DNA of 64,000 nucleotides from Thiobacillus denitrificans (GTDB lineage Bacteria; Pseudomonadota; Gammaproteobacteria; Burkholderiales; Thiobacillaceae). Numbering within the stretch: the first letter of the stretch is position 1; every line of letters starts with the position of its first letter. Below are positions 37,338 through 45,806 of the stretch, piece by piece. Location of the stretch: positions 19,659 through 83,658 of the forward strand of contig DHHQ01000013.1 of NCBI GenBank assembly GCA_002403375.1, read 5' to 3'. Under the pieces are notes generated by a model that searched no databases, was not told where the DNA came from, and saw only the letters and a program-made list of their open reading frames with translations. The translations under genes and the position numbers were made by a program.

Positions 37338-37777
37338 TCATGGACATCGAGCAGGTCATGCAGTACCTGCCGCACCGCTATCCCTTCCTGCTGATCGACA
37401 GGGTCACCGAGATGGAACTCGGCAAGACCATCACCGCGATCAAGAACGTCACCATCAACGAGCCGTTCTTCCCCGGTCACTTTCCGGTCTCACCGGTGAT
37501 GCCGGGCGTGCTGATCCTCGAGGCGATGGCGCAGGCGGCGGCGATCCTGTCGTTCAAGACCAAGGGCTACGCGCCGGAGGACATCGGCGTCGTCTACTTC
37601 GCCGGGATCGACGGCGCGCGCTTCAAGAAGCCGGTCAAGCCGGGCGACCAGCTGGTGCTCAAGGTCGAGATCGTGCGCGAGATGCGCGGCATCTGGAAGT
37701 ACACCGGGCGTGCCGAAGTCGACGGAGCGCTCGCCGCCGAAGCCGAGCTGATGGCCACCCTGCGCGACAAGCCCTGA
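37334..37777 (+). CDS. fabZ: 3-hydroxyacyl-ACP dehydratase FabZ
   Basis: A 147-residue hot-dog-fold enzyme. PHRYPFLLIDRV and FPGHFPVSPVMPG hold the catalytic His and neighbouring active-site region. It dehydrates 3-hydroxyacyl-ACP, competing with LpxA and LpxD for that pool; its place among the lpx genes is conserved. Start at 37334 or at ATG 37340; the first overlaps the lpxD stop. Confidence 0.97.
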   Translation: MIMDIEQVMQYLPHRYPFLLIDRVTEMELGKTITAIKNVTINEPFFPGHFPVSPVMPGVLILEAMAQAAAILSFKTKGYAPEDIGVVYFAGIDGARFKKPVKPGDQLVLKVEIVREMRGIWKYTGRAEVDGALAAEAELMATLRDKP

Positions 37778-37778
37778 C

Positions 37779-38555
37779 ATGGCGAGGATCCACCCCACCG
37801 CGCTCGTCGCGCCCGGCGCCCGCCTCGCGGACGACGTCGAGATCGGCCCGTACACGATCGTCGGCGAGCACGTCGAGATCGGCGCCGGCACCACGATCGG
37901 CGCGCACGCCGTGATCACCGGCCACACCACCATCGGCGCGCACAACCGCATCTTCCATTCGGTGTCGCTCGGCGAGGAGCCGCAGGACAAGAAATACGCC
38001 GGCGAGCCCACCCGCCTGGTGATCGGCGACCACAACGTCGTCCGCGAGTTCTGCACCTTCAATACCGGCACCGTCCAGGACCGCGGCGTCACCACCATCG
38101 GCAGCCACAACTGGATCATGGCCTACGTCCACATCGCGCACGACTGCGTGGTGGGCGACCGCACGATCTTCGCCAACAACGCCTCGCTGGCCGGCCATTC
38201 CGAGGTCGGCGACTGGGCGATCCTCGGCGGCTTCACCGGCGTGCACCAGTTCTGCAAGATCGGGGCCCACGTCATGACCGGCATCTCGAGCGTGGTGTTC
38301 AAGGACATCCCGCCCTTCGTCATGGCGGCCGGCCAGCCCGCGTCGCCGCACGGCCTCAACAGCGAAGGCCTCAAGCGGCGCGGCTTCTCGGCCGAGGCGC
38401 TGGCGGCGCTCAAGCGCGCCTACAAGATCCTCTACCGCGAAGGCAACACGCTCGCCGAGGCACAGGCCAGGCTCGCGCCGGAGGCGGAGACGCACGCCGA
38501 GGTGCGGCAGCTGCTCGACTTCCTCGCGCGCGCCAAGCGCGGCATCATCCGGTGA
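37779..38555 (+). CDS. lpxA: UDP-N-acetylglucosamine acyltransferase
   Basis: 258 residues, normal length. Hexapeptide repeats form the beta-helix, with the catalytic His in YVHIAHDCVVG and GGFTGVHQFC further on. First step of lipid A synthesis. It begins one base after fabZ and ends overlapping lpxB. Confidence 0.98.
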   Translation: MARIHPTALVAPGARLADDVEIGPYTIVGEHVEIGAGTTIGAHAVITGHTTIGAHNRIFHSVSLGEEPQDKKYAGEPTRLVIGDHNVVREFCTFNTGTVQDRGVTTIGSHNWIMAYVHIAHDCVVGDRTIFANNASLAGHSEVGDWAILGGFTGVHQFCKIGAHVMTGISSVVFKDIPPFVMAAGQPASPHGLNSEGLKRRGFSAEALAALKRAYKILYREGNTLAEAQARLAPEAETHAEVRQLLDFLARAKRGIIR

Positions 38556-39676
38556 TCGACCTCGGCGTGGTCGCCGGCGAAGCGTCCGGCGACCTCCTCG
38601 GCGCGCATTTCGTCCGCGCGCTGAAACAGGGCCGCCCGGGCCTGCGCGCCGCCGGCATCGCCGGCCCGCGCATGGCCGAGGCGGGGGTCGACGCGATCTA
38701 TCCGAGCGAGAAGCTGGCGGTCAACGGCTACGTCGAGGTGCTGCGCCACCTGCCCGAGCTGCTGTGGATCCGCTCGCGCATCGGCCGCCATTTTCTCGCC
38801 GAGCGGCCGCGCGTCTTCGTCGGCATCGACGCGCCCGACTTCAACTTCACGCTCGAGGCCAGGCTCAAGGCGGCCGGCATCCCCACCGTGCACTTCGTCA
38901 GCCCGTCGATCTGGGCGTGGCGGCCCGAGCGCATCGAGCGCATCCGGCAGGCGGTGTCGCACATGCTGGTGGTGTTCCCGTTCGAGGAACAGATCTACCA
39001 GGACGCCGGCATCCCGGTCAGCTACGTCGGTCATCCGCTCGCCGACGTCATCCCGCTCGAGCCCGACACCGCTGCTGCGCGCGCGGCGCTCGGCCTGACG
39101 CCGGGCCCGGTGGTCGCGCTGCTGCCGGGCAGCCGCCTTTCCGAGGTGACGCGCCACGCGCGGCTGATGCTCGACGCCGCGGCGCTGATCCGTCGCCAGT
39201 ACCCGGACGCGCAGTTCGTGCTGCCCGCGGCGAACGAGGCGGCTGCCAAGCTCGTGCAGCAGGCGCGGCAGGGGCTGGACCTCGACGTCCGGGTGCTCGC
39301 AGGGCAGTCACACACCGCGCTGGCGGCGTGCGATGTCGCGCTGGTGGCGTCGGGCACCGCCACGCTCGAGACCGCGCTGTTCAAGAAGCCGATGGTCATC
39401 ACCTACCGCGTGCCGGCGCTGACCGCGCACCTGATGCGCAAGAAGGCGCTGCTGCCGTGGATCGGCCTGCCCAACATCCTGGCGCGCGACTTCGTCGTGC
39501 CGGAGCGGGTGCAGGAGGCCGCGACCCCGAAGAACCTGGCGGACGACGCGCTCGCCTGGCTCGACGACGCGCCGCGCCGGCACGCAGCGATCGAGACCTT
39601 CCGCGCGATGCATCTTGCGCTGCGGCAGGATGCGAGCGCGCGCATCGCCGGTGCGGTCGCGCCCTACCTCGACTGA
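38552..39676 (+). CDS. lpxB: lipid-A-disaccharide synthase
   Basis: A 374-residue GT-B glycosyltransferase joining UDP-diacylglucosamine and lipid X. GEASGDLLGAHF at the N-terminus, SPSIWAWRPERI and LLPGSRLSEV mark the family. Start is GTG in the overlap with the lpxA stop. Confidence 0.97.
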   Translation: MIDLGVVAGEASGDLLGAHFVRALKQGRPGLRAAGIAGPRMAEAGVDAIYPSEKLAVNGYVEVLRHLPELLWIRSRIGRHFLAERPRVFVGIDAPDFNFTLEARLKAAGIPTVHFVSPSIWAWRPERIERIRQAVSHMLVVFPFEEQIYQDAGIPVSYVGHPLADVIPLEPDTAAARAALGLTPGPVVALLPGSRLSEVTRHARLMLDAAALIRRQYPDAQFVLPAANEAAAKLVQQARQGLDLDVRVLAGQSHTALAACDVALVASGTATLETALFKKPMVITYRVPALTAHLMRKKALLPWIGLPNILARDFVVPERVQEAATPKNLADDALAWLDDAPRRHAAIETFRAMHLALRQDASARIAGAVAPYLD

Positions 39677-39679
39677 CCG

Positions 39680-40276
39680 ATGGACCTGCACTGGGGACCA
39701 CCGGGCTTGTGCGGGGTCGACGAGGCCGGCCGTGGCCCGCTCGCCGGCCCGGTGGTCGCGGCGGCGGTGATGCTCGACCCCGCGCGGCCGATCGACGGCC
39801 TGCGCGACTCCAAGAAGCTGACCGCTGCCGCGCGCGAACGCCTCGCCGACGCAATCCGCGAGCGTGCCGCCGCGTGGTGCGTGGCCGAGGCGAGCGTCGC
39901 CGAGATCGACCAGGTGAACATCCTGCAGGCGACGATGCTGGCGATGCAGCGCGCCGTCGCCGGGCTCGGGCGTGCGCCCGACGACGTGTGGGTCGACGGC
40001 AACCGCTGCCCGCAGTGGGCGTGGCGCTCGCAGGCGGTGGTCAAGGGCGACGACAAGGTGGCGGCGATCGCCGCCGCGTCGATCCTCGCCAAGACCGCGC
40101 GCGACGCGTTCATGCGCCGCCTGCACGAGGACTTTCCCGCCTACGGATTCGCGCAGCACATGGGCTACGGCACCGCTGCGCATCTCGCCGCGCTCAAGGC
40201 GCACGGCGCCTGCCCGCAGCACCGGCGCAGCTTCGGCCCGGTTAAACTCCTGCTCGACCAAGCCCCCCTGTTCTGA
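39680..40276 (+). CDS. rnhB: ribonuclease HII
   Basis: 198 residues. The active site DEAGRGPLAGPV (Asp, Glu), with a further Asp in VDGNR, is intact. It removes single ribonucleotides from DNA. This is the usual last gene before dnaE in many proteobacteria, but dnaE is absent here; a CopD-like gene follows instead. Confidence 0.97.
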   Translation: MDLHWGPPGLCGVDEAGRGPLAGPVVAAAVMLDPARPIDGLRDSKKLTAAARERLADAIRERAAAWCVAEASVAEIDQVNILQATMLAMQRAVAGLGRAPDDVWVDGNRCPQWAWRSQAVVKGDDKVAAIAAASILAKTARDAFMRRLHEDFPAYGFAQHMGYGTAAHLAALKAHGACPQHRRSFGPVKLLLDQAPLF

Positions 40277-40287
40277 AAGGAAGCCCC

Positions 40288-40740
40288 GTGACCCTCTCCC
40301 TGTTCCTCCACGTCCTCTCCGTCGTCGTCTGGGTCGGCGGCATGTTCTTCGCCTACATGGCGTTGCGGCCGGTTGCGGCCGCCGTGCTCGAGCCGCCGCA
40401 GCGGCTGACGCTGTGGGCGGGCGTGTTCGGCAAGTTCTTTCCCTGGGTGTGGGCCTCGGTGGCGCTGATCCTGCTCTCCGGCCTGCACATGCTGATGGTG
40501 TTCGGCGGGACGTCGGCGCCGCACTACGTCTGGACCATGCTGGTGCTGGGACTGGCCATGATGGCGATCTTCGCCCATGTGTTCTTCGCCCCGTACGGCC
40601 GCCTCAAGCGCGCGGTCGGCGCCCACAACTGGAAGGCCGGCGGCGCCGCGCTGGGGCAGATCCGCCGGCTGATCGGCATCAACCTCAGCCTCGGCCTCGC
40701 GACCATCGCGGTCGTGTTCCTCGGCCGCGCGTTCGCCTGA
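40288..40740 (+). CDS. CopD-family integral membrane protein
   Basis: 150 residues and about four membrane helices with little soluble sequence. His8, Trp15 and a GLHML stretch in the third helix recall the CopD copper-resistance domain, which can bind metal or haem. AAAGGAAG precedes the start, 11 bases after rnhB, so it may be the last gene of the operon. Transport role is not shown by sequence. Confidence 0.72.
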   Translation: MTLSLFLHVLSVVVWVGGMFFAYMALRPVAAAVLEPPQRLTLWAGVFGKFFPWVWASVALILLSGLHMLMVFGGTSAPHYVWTMLVLGLAMMAIFAHVFFAPYGRLKRAVGAHNWKAGGAALGQIRRLIGINLSLGLATIAVVFLGRAFA

Positions 40741-40744
40741 GCGC

Positions 40745-41143
40745 TTAACCGGGCTCCTCGTGCGGCGGCGCGGCGAGCAGCGCCCGCGCTGCCTGCCGCA
40801 CCGACTCCGGCCGCGCTTCGCACTGCAGCTCCGCGTGGAAGCGGCCGTCGCGGTACAGGTAGACCGTCGGCAGGTGGAAGATGGCGAAGTAACGGGCGAC
40901 CCCGGTGGCCTCGCCGACGTCGACCTCGAACAGGGCATCGGCGATTCCGGCCACGGCGTCGGGCAGCAGCCGCTTCCACGCCCGGCAGGCGCCGCAGTGC
41001 GGCGCGCTGAACAGCACGACGGCCACGCCGGGCGTGGAAGCGACGCGGGCGTGATACGCGCCCTCGCCGAGGCGGGCGAAGGCGGGTAGGGGAGCGGCTT
41101 CCGCGCTGCTAGAATCCCGCTTTTCGCCCGGGCGCTGGATCAT
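40745..41143 (-). CDS. thioredoxin-like protein
   Basis: 132 residues with the redox site CGAC (in APHCGACRAW) and the cis-Pro loop HLPTVYLY. No signal peptide, so cytosolic. CGAC is not the thioredoxin CGPC, and a different redox potential is likely. The first ATG (41143) shares CATG with the divergent exchanger gene; a start further downstream is possible because the thioredoxin fold begins about 25 residues in. Confidence 0.78.
   Translation of the reverse strand: MIQRPGEKRDSSSAEAAPLPAFARLGEGAYHARVASTPGVAVVLFSAPHCGACRAWKRLLPDAVAGIADALFEVDVGEATGVARYFAIFHLPTVYLYRDGRFHAELQCEARPESVRQAARALLAAPPHEEPG
41107..41115 (+). promoter_or_regulatory. putative extended -10 promoter of the exchanger gene
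   Basis: TGCTAGAAT at 41107-41115, inside the 5' coding part of the divergent thioredoxin-like gene. Transcription would begin about 20 bases before the ATG at 41142. The -35 region is not conserved. Confidence 0.4.
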
Positions 41144-42143
41144 GCTGTTTCTCGAACTCTTCGGTTATCTGCTGCTGATCCTCGTGGCGGCGGAGATCTT
41201 TGTCAACGCGCTCGAGCACCTCGGCGAGAAGCTCAACATCTCGGAAGGCGTGACCGGCTCGCTGTTCGCCGCGGTCGGCACCGCGATGCCGGAAACCCTG
41301 GTGCCGCTGCTGGCGATCTTCGCCGGCACCGGCAACGCCGCGACCAACGAGGAGATCGGCGTCGGCGCCATCCTCGGCGCGCCGCTGATGCTCTCCACGC
41401 TGTCGCTATGCCTGATGAGCGTGGCCGTGCTCAGGCGGCGCGGCCTGCTCGGCCACCTCACGCCCGAACGCAGCGGCATCAAGCGCGACCTCGACTTCTT
41501 CCTGATGGCCTTCCTGCTGGCCTTCGTCGCGATGTTCGTGCCGCACGGCGAGGGGCTCGTGCGCATCGCGCTCGCCTTCGCGATGGTGCTGATCTACTTC
41601 GTCTACGTGATGCTGACGCTGCGCGCGTCGGCGAAGCTGGTCGACGAGGGCCACGCCACCGAGGCCGGCGCGCCGATGCTGCTGACCCGCCTCGGCCTGC
41701 CGCAGAACCTGGCGGTCATCGTCGTGCAGCTGGCGCTCGGCCTCGGCCTGCTGATCGCCGGCGCCAAGGGCTTCATCCACGGCGTCGAGGAAGCGGCGCC
41801 GATCATCGGCATCTCGGCGCTGCTGCTGTCGCTGATGATCATCCCGATCGCCACCGAGCTGCCGGAGAAGGTGAATTCGATCCTGTGGATCCGCAAGCAC
41901 AAGGACACGCTGGCGTTCGGCAACATCACCGGCGCGATGGTGTTCCAGGGAACGCTGCTGCCGGCGATCGGCATCTCGCTGACCCCCTGGGCGCCGCAGA
42001 AGGAAGTGCTGCTCGGCGTCGGCATCACGCTCGTCGCGGCGTTCTGGCTGCGCTGGGCGGCGCTCCACGGCGGCCTGCGCGTGTGGCACCTGTTCGTCAA
42101 CGGCGCGCTCTACGTCACCTATCTCATCGCCGTGCTCGTCTGA
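41142..42143 (+). CDS. CaCA-family cation antiporter (sodium/calcium exchanger-like)
   Basis: 333 residues, about ten membrane helices in two halves. The inverted alpha-repeats are recognisable: GTAMPETLVP in the first half and ATELPEKVNS in the second. Typical repeats read GTSxPE, so the Ser to Ala and Thr-Glu variants may change ion choice. It could exchange Ca2+ for Na+ or H+. It is convergent with the epimerase operon. Confidence 0.82.
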   Translation: MLFLELFGYLLLILVAAEIFVNALEHLGEKLNISEGVTGSLFAAVGTAMPETLVPLLAIFAGTGNAATNEEIGVGAILGAPLMLSTLSLCLMSVAVLRRRGLLGHLTPERSGIKRDLDFFLMAFLLAFVAMFVPHGEGLVRIALAFAMVLIYFVYVMLTLRASAKLVDEGHATEAGAPMLLTRLGLPQNLAVIVVQLALGLGLLIAGAKGFIHGVEEAAPIIGISALLLSLMIIPIATELPEKVNSILWIRKHKDTLAFGNITGAMVFQGTLLPAIGISLTPWAPQKEVLLGVGITLVAAFWLRWAALHGGLRVWHLFVNGALYVTYLIAVLV

Positions 42144-42152
42144 GCGACCCGC

Positions 42153-43274
42153 CTAGGCGGGCGCCTCGCGCAGCCATGCGGCGTCGGGTTTGCAGGCGAG
42201 CCCCCAGCCCGCACCGCCGGATTCGAACGACAGCGCGCCGCCGCGACCGAACATCAAGGGCGGCTCGCAGACGTCACGCTCCAGCAGCAAGGTCCCGAAT
42301 GCCCCCTCCTGCGCGAGCAAGGCCTCGCCCGCCGCACGCGCGGCGACGAGCGCAACCCGGGTCAGCAAGCTGGTTTCGCCGACCTGCGCGCCGATGATCA
42401 GCGGCAGGCCACGCGCCCTGGCCGCGTCGACCAGGGCCAGCGTCCGCAGCACCCCGCCCAGCTTGGACACCCGCAGGTTGGGGATCCAGCGTGTTCCGGG
42501 TGACAGGCCGTCGAGCTCCTCGATGCGGCACAGGCTCTCGTCGAGGATCACGGCCAGCCCGCTTGCCTGCGCCAGCGCCGGGAGTGCGGCGCGCAAGCCG
42601 GTCGACAGCGGCTCTTCGACGGCGAACACCGGCGCGTCGAGTGCCTCGAGATAGGCGAGCGCGCGGGCCGGGTCCTGCCACAGGTTGTTGGCGTCGAGCC
42701 GGAGGCGAGCGACGGCGGGGCCGGCATCCCGCAGTACCGCGAGCTTGGCCCGGTCGCGCGCGAGATCGCCGGAGAGCTTGAGCTTGAAATCGTTCATGCC
42801 GACGTCGCGGTAGCGCGCGACGGTGGCGGCGAAGGCGGGCAAGTCGGCGTCGCCGAGCACGGCGGAATAGGTGAACCTTCCCGCGGTTTCGGGCAGGCCG
42901 AGCCAGGCCTCGGCGGTCCGGCCGGCCTGGCGGGCGAACAGGTCGACGAGCGCGAGTTCGATCGCACACCAGGCCGCCGGGTGGCGGTCGATCAGCGCAG
43001 CGTGGCCGGCCAGCCACGCCCGCAGCGTGTCGGCATCGCGGATGTCCGCCAGCACGCCGGCGCGCACGGCCGAAAAGAACGCGGCAGCGCTCTCCAGCGT
43101 CTCGCCGGTGACGTAGGGGCGCGGACAGGCTTCGCCGACCCCGATCCGGCCGTCGGCGCCGATCGCTTCTACCCACACGCTGCTGGTGGCATTTCGCTCG
43201 GCAGACGCGTGGCGAAAGCGCTCGCGGAAGGGGATGTGAAGGGTGTGGAAGCGCAGCGCCGAGAGTCCGGTCAT
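42153..43274 (-). CDS. enolase-superfamily epimerase/racemase (dipeptide epimerase-like)
   Basis: 373 residues. The barrel carries KLK (164-166), metal ligands Asp194 (LDANN), Glu220 (VEEP) and Asp245 (LDES), and a second base Lys271 (RVSKLGG). The two Lys residues on opposite faces mark the muconate-lactonising/dipeptide-epimerase branch, which epimerises L-Ala-D/L-Glu or related dipeptides. It overlaps the stop of the GH3 fusion gene (ATGA), so its substrate is probably an amino acid or dipeptide linked to that enzyme's product. o-Succinylbenzoate synthase is a less likely alternative, as no menaquinone gene is near. Confidence 0.82.
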   Translation of the reverse strand: MTGLSALRFHTLHIPFRERFRHASAERNATSSVWVEAIGADGRIGVGEACPRPYVTGETLESAAAFFSAVRAGVLADIRDADTLRAWLAGHAALIDRHPAAWCAIELALVDLFARQAGRTAEAWLGLPETAGRFTYSAVLGDADLPAFAATVARYRDVGMNDFKLKLSGDLARDRAKLAVLRDAGPAVARLRLDANNLWQDPARALAYLEALDAPVFAVEEPLSTGLRAALPALAQASGLAVILDESLCRIEELDGLSPGTRWIPNLRVSKLGGVLRTLALVDAARARGLPLIIGAQVGETSLLTRVALVAARAAGEALLAQEGAFGTLLLERDVCEPPLMFGRGGALSFESGGAGWGLACKPDAAWLREAPA

Positions 43275-45805
43275 GCTGTCCCCCAGGCGGTGAAATCGAA
43301 CGCGCACTCGCGCCGGTACTGCAGCACCAGGTACTTGAACTGGCCTTCGCGCTGGCCGCCCGCCAGCGCCTGCTGCTTGTAGGCGTCACCCGCGCCGCGC
43401 CGCAGCAGAACCGCTTCGGGCGGGTGCAGCCTGCCGCTGGCGCGCTTGTCGCGGTATTCGATGTTGCGCTCCCCCAGCGCGTCGTCGAGCGCCTCGGCGA
43501 GCGCAGGCGCGTCGGCCGCCCCGGCCGGTTCCAGATACAGGCGGTAGCGGCTGGCCGACTCGTCGGCCAGCAGCAAGTAGAAGGCGGCGTGTTGCGTTCC
43601 CTCGATTGCGCGCATCGCGTCGATCACCTGCGCTTCGTACAGCTTCTCGCCGGTGATGCTGGTGACGCCACGCCCCTTCTGCACGAAGCGCAGCAGGGGC
43701 GTGGCGGCGAACCGGCCGTCGACGGCGACGAGGTCGTTCATGAAGTAGCGGTACAGGCCGGACGCGGTGGTGACAACGACGTAATACAGGGGACCGGGAG
43801 CCAGTTCCTGCAGCCCGAGAAATACCGGCCGGCCCGCGTCCCAGGCCGCTTGCTCGACGAACTCGTAGAAATGCTGGTCGAGCAGCGGCAGGCCCGCGCT
43901 GTCTCCGGGGCGCAGCGTGAGGGTGCCGCGAAACTCGGTCGAGAGGTAGCCGATGTCGAACACCGTGCAGTCCGGCGGCAGATCGGCCGTCAGACGCGCC
44001 AATGCGATGCCGCAGCTGCCGCCCGTCCAGGTCGCCAGCAGCCTCAGCCGCGGCCAGACCGTCGCGAAGCTGAGGCGCGCGGGCAGCGCGCGCAATTCGG
44101 CGGCGCGCCCCGGCAGCGGCACGGTGGCGGGGGCGAGCGCGCGCTGCAGCGCGGGCGGAAAATCATCCCAGCCGGCGAAGACGCCGCGCGCGACGCCGTC
44201 GGCCAGGGCCTCGCGATGTTCGTTGACGATTTCCTGCATCCTGATGAAGGACGAGGGGTTCGCGCCGGCCAGGTAGGCGAGGTCGGGGTGGCGCAGGGCG
44301 AGCTGGGCGAGCGTGCGGTACTTGAGTTCGTAGTCGCCGATCGCGAACGCCTCGGCTGGCGCAACGTAGCGCGCGCGCATAAAGGCCGGCATGCTCGCGT
44401 AGAGCGTGCCCGACACCGAACCGATCGGCGTGCCGTGCGCCGTATGGCCCTCGACCGCGCTGCCGACCAGGCCGAGCGCCGGGCCGTCGAAGGCCTCGGG
44501 GCAGGCACGGTACTGAAGCCAGGTGTAGAGCCGCTGGCCGCGCCGGTACTGGTGCAGGGTGCGGCGCAGCACGGGAATGTGCTTGGGGGTGCCGGTGGTG
44601 CCGCTGGTGAGCGCATAGAGCACCGGCGGCTCGGCGGTGAGCGCGGTGTCGCCGGCCATCTGCGCGGTGATCCAGGGCTGCAGGTCGGCGTGCTGCTGGA
44701 CGGGTACGCGGGCGCGGAAGGCCGCGACGTCCCCGATCGCGGCGAAGCCGTGCGCGCGGCCGAAGCGGGTGTCGCGGTTGCACGCAAGGATGGACGCCAG
44801 CACGGCGCGCTGCGCCGCTTCGGGTTGGCGCGCCCGCCGGGCGAGCGGTCGCCAGTCGCGCCAGCCGTGGAAAGCCATCCAGGTGCGCAGCGCCACGCGG
44901 CGCAGCCAGGCTGCCGGCGGCGGCAGCGGCACCGCCTGCTTGTCGATCTGCGCGACGAAGGGCGTGCGCAGCTGCGCCAGGAAGCCCTGCGGGTAGGCAC
45001 GGTTGAGCACGCCGAGGTCGTCGCTGTCGCGGCCCGGCGGGAGGTAGCGCGTGCCGAACAGCACGTCCCAGACGATGAGGTTGTTGCCGAAATTGTGGTC
45101 GGACGTCTCGGGGCGGCGGGCATGGTGCCAGCGATGCAACTCCGCACTGCTGACCAGCCAGTTGAGCCAGCCGAAGCGCAGCTCGACGTTGCTGTGCTGG
45201 AAGAAGCCGTTCACCGCGTAGAACACGAAGTAGAGGGCGATGACGTCGACGCCGACCCCCAGCAGCATGAAGGGCAGGGTGTCGAAGGCCATCTGCAACG
45301 CCTTCTCGATCGGGTGGAAACGTCCGACGTTGAGCCAATACAGCCGTTCGGGGGCGTGGTGGACCGCGTGCAGGCGCCACAGAGGCGGATAGCGGTGCGC
45401 GGCGCGGTGCAGCCAGTAGCGCAGGAAATCGGCGGCGAACAGCATCAGCACGGCCTGCGCCCAGGTGGGCCACGCGTGCGGCCACAGGCTCTGCAGCGTC
45501 AGCCCTGCGGAAGCGAGCGGTTCGATCAGCAGCAGCACGAACAGCATGGCGACGCCGGGCGGCAGCAGCATTTGCACGACGGTCATGAAGGCCAGGTCGT
45601 TCGCCACCGTGCTGCGGTCGGGGATCCATGCGCGGCGGTGCGGCAGGCGCCACTCGAAAAGCGTCACCAGCGTCGCTCCGGTGAAGGCCGGCAGGTACAT
45701 CGCCCAGGGCAGCGGCACCGCTTGCGCGCGCAGGGCGAAATAGAGCGCGAGGCAGCCCGCCATCGTCGCCGGGTAGATCAACCAGGGGGCCAGCCGGACG
45801 CGCAT
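43271..45805 (-). CDS. fatty acid hydroxylase domain fused to a GH3 acyl-adenylating domain
   Basis: 844 residues in two parts. Residues 1-280 are a membrane-bound di-iron hydroxylase of the sterol-desaturase family: four or more hydrophobic helices with HRAAH (133-137), HAVHH (146-150), His204 and HRWHH (224-228). Residues about 305-844 are a GH3 enzyme: ATP loop TSGTTGTPK (400-408), YLSTE (620-624), YRYFMND (685-691) and GRGVTSITGEK (711-721). GH3 proteins activate a carboxylic acid as acyl-AMP and join it to an amine, usually an amino acid. The fusion suggests that an acyl chain is hydroxylated and then amide-linked. It starts one base after the GNAT stop. Fusion read straight from one frame; product unknown. 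Confidence 0.85.
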   Translation of the reverse strand: MRVRLAPWLIYPATMAGCLALYFALRAQAVPLPWAMYLPAFTGATLVTLFEWRLPHRRAWIPDRSTVANDLAFMTVVQMLLPPGVAMLFVLLLIEPLASAGLTLQSLWPHAWPTWAQAVLMLFAADFLRYWLHRAAHRYPPLWRLHAVHHAPERLYWLNVGRFHPIEKALQMAFDTLPFMLLGVGVDVIALYFVFYAVNGFFQHSNVELRFGWLNWLVSSAELHRWHHARRPETSDHNFGNNLIVWDVLFGTRYLPPGRDSDDLGVLNRAYPQGFLAQLRTPFVAQIDKQAVPLPPPAAWLRRVALRTWMAFHGWRDWRPLARRARQPEAAQRAVLASILACNRDTRFGRAHGFAAIGDVAAFRARVPVQQHADLQPWITAQMAGDTALTAEPPVLYALTSGTTGTPKHIPVLRRTLHQYRRGQRLYTWLQYRACPEAFDGPALGLVGSAVEGHTAHGTPIGSVSGTLYASMPAFMRARYVAPAEAFAIGDYELKYRTLAQLALRHPDLAYLAGANPSSFIRMQEIVNEHREALADGVARGVFAGWDDFPPALQRALAPATVPLPGRAAELRALPARLSFATVWPRLRLLATWTGGSCGIALARLTADLPPDCTVFDIGYLSTEFRGTLTLRPGDSAGLPLLDQHFYEFVEQAAWDAGRPVFLGLQELAPGPLYYVVVTTASGLYRYFMNDLVAVDGRFAATPLLRFVQKGRGVTSITGEKLYEAQVIDAMRAIEGTQHAAFYLLLADESASRYRLYLEPAGAADAPALAEALDDALGERNIEYRDKRASGRLHPPEAVLLRRGAGDAYKQQALAGGQREGQFKYLVLQYRRECAFDFTAWGTA

Positions 45806-45806
45806 G

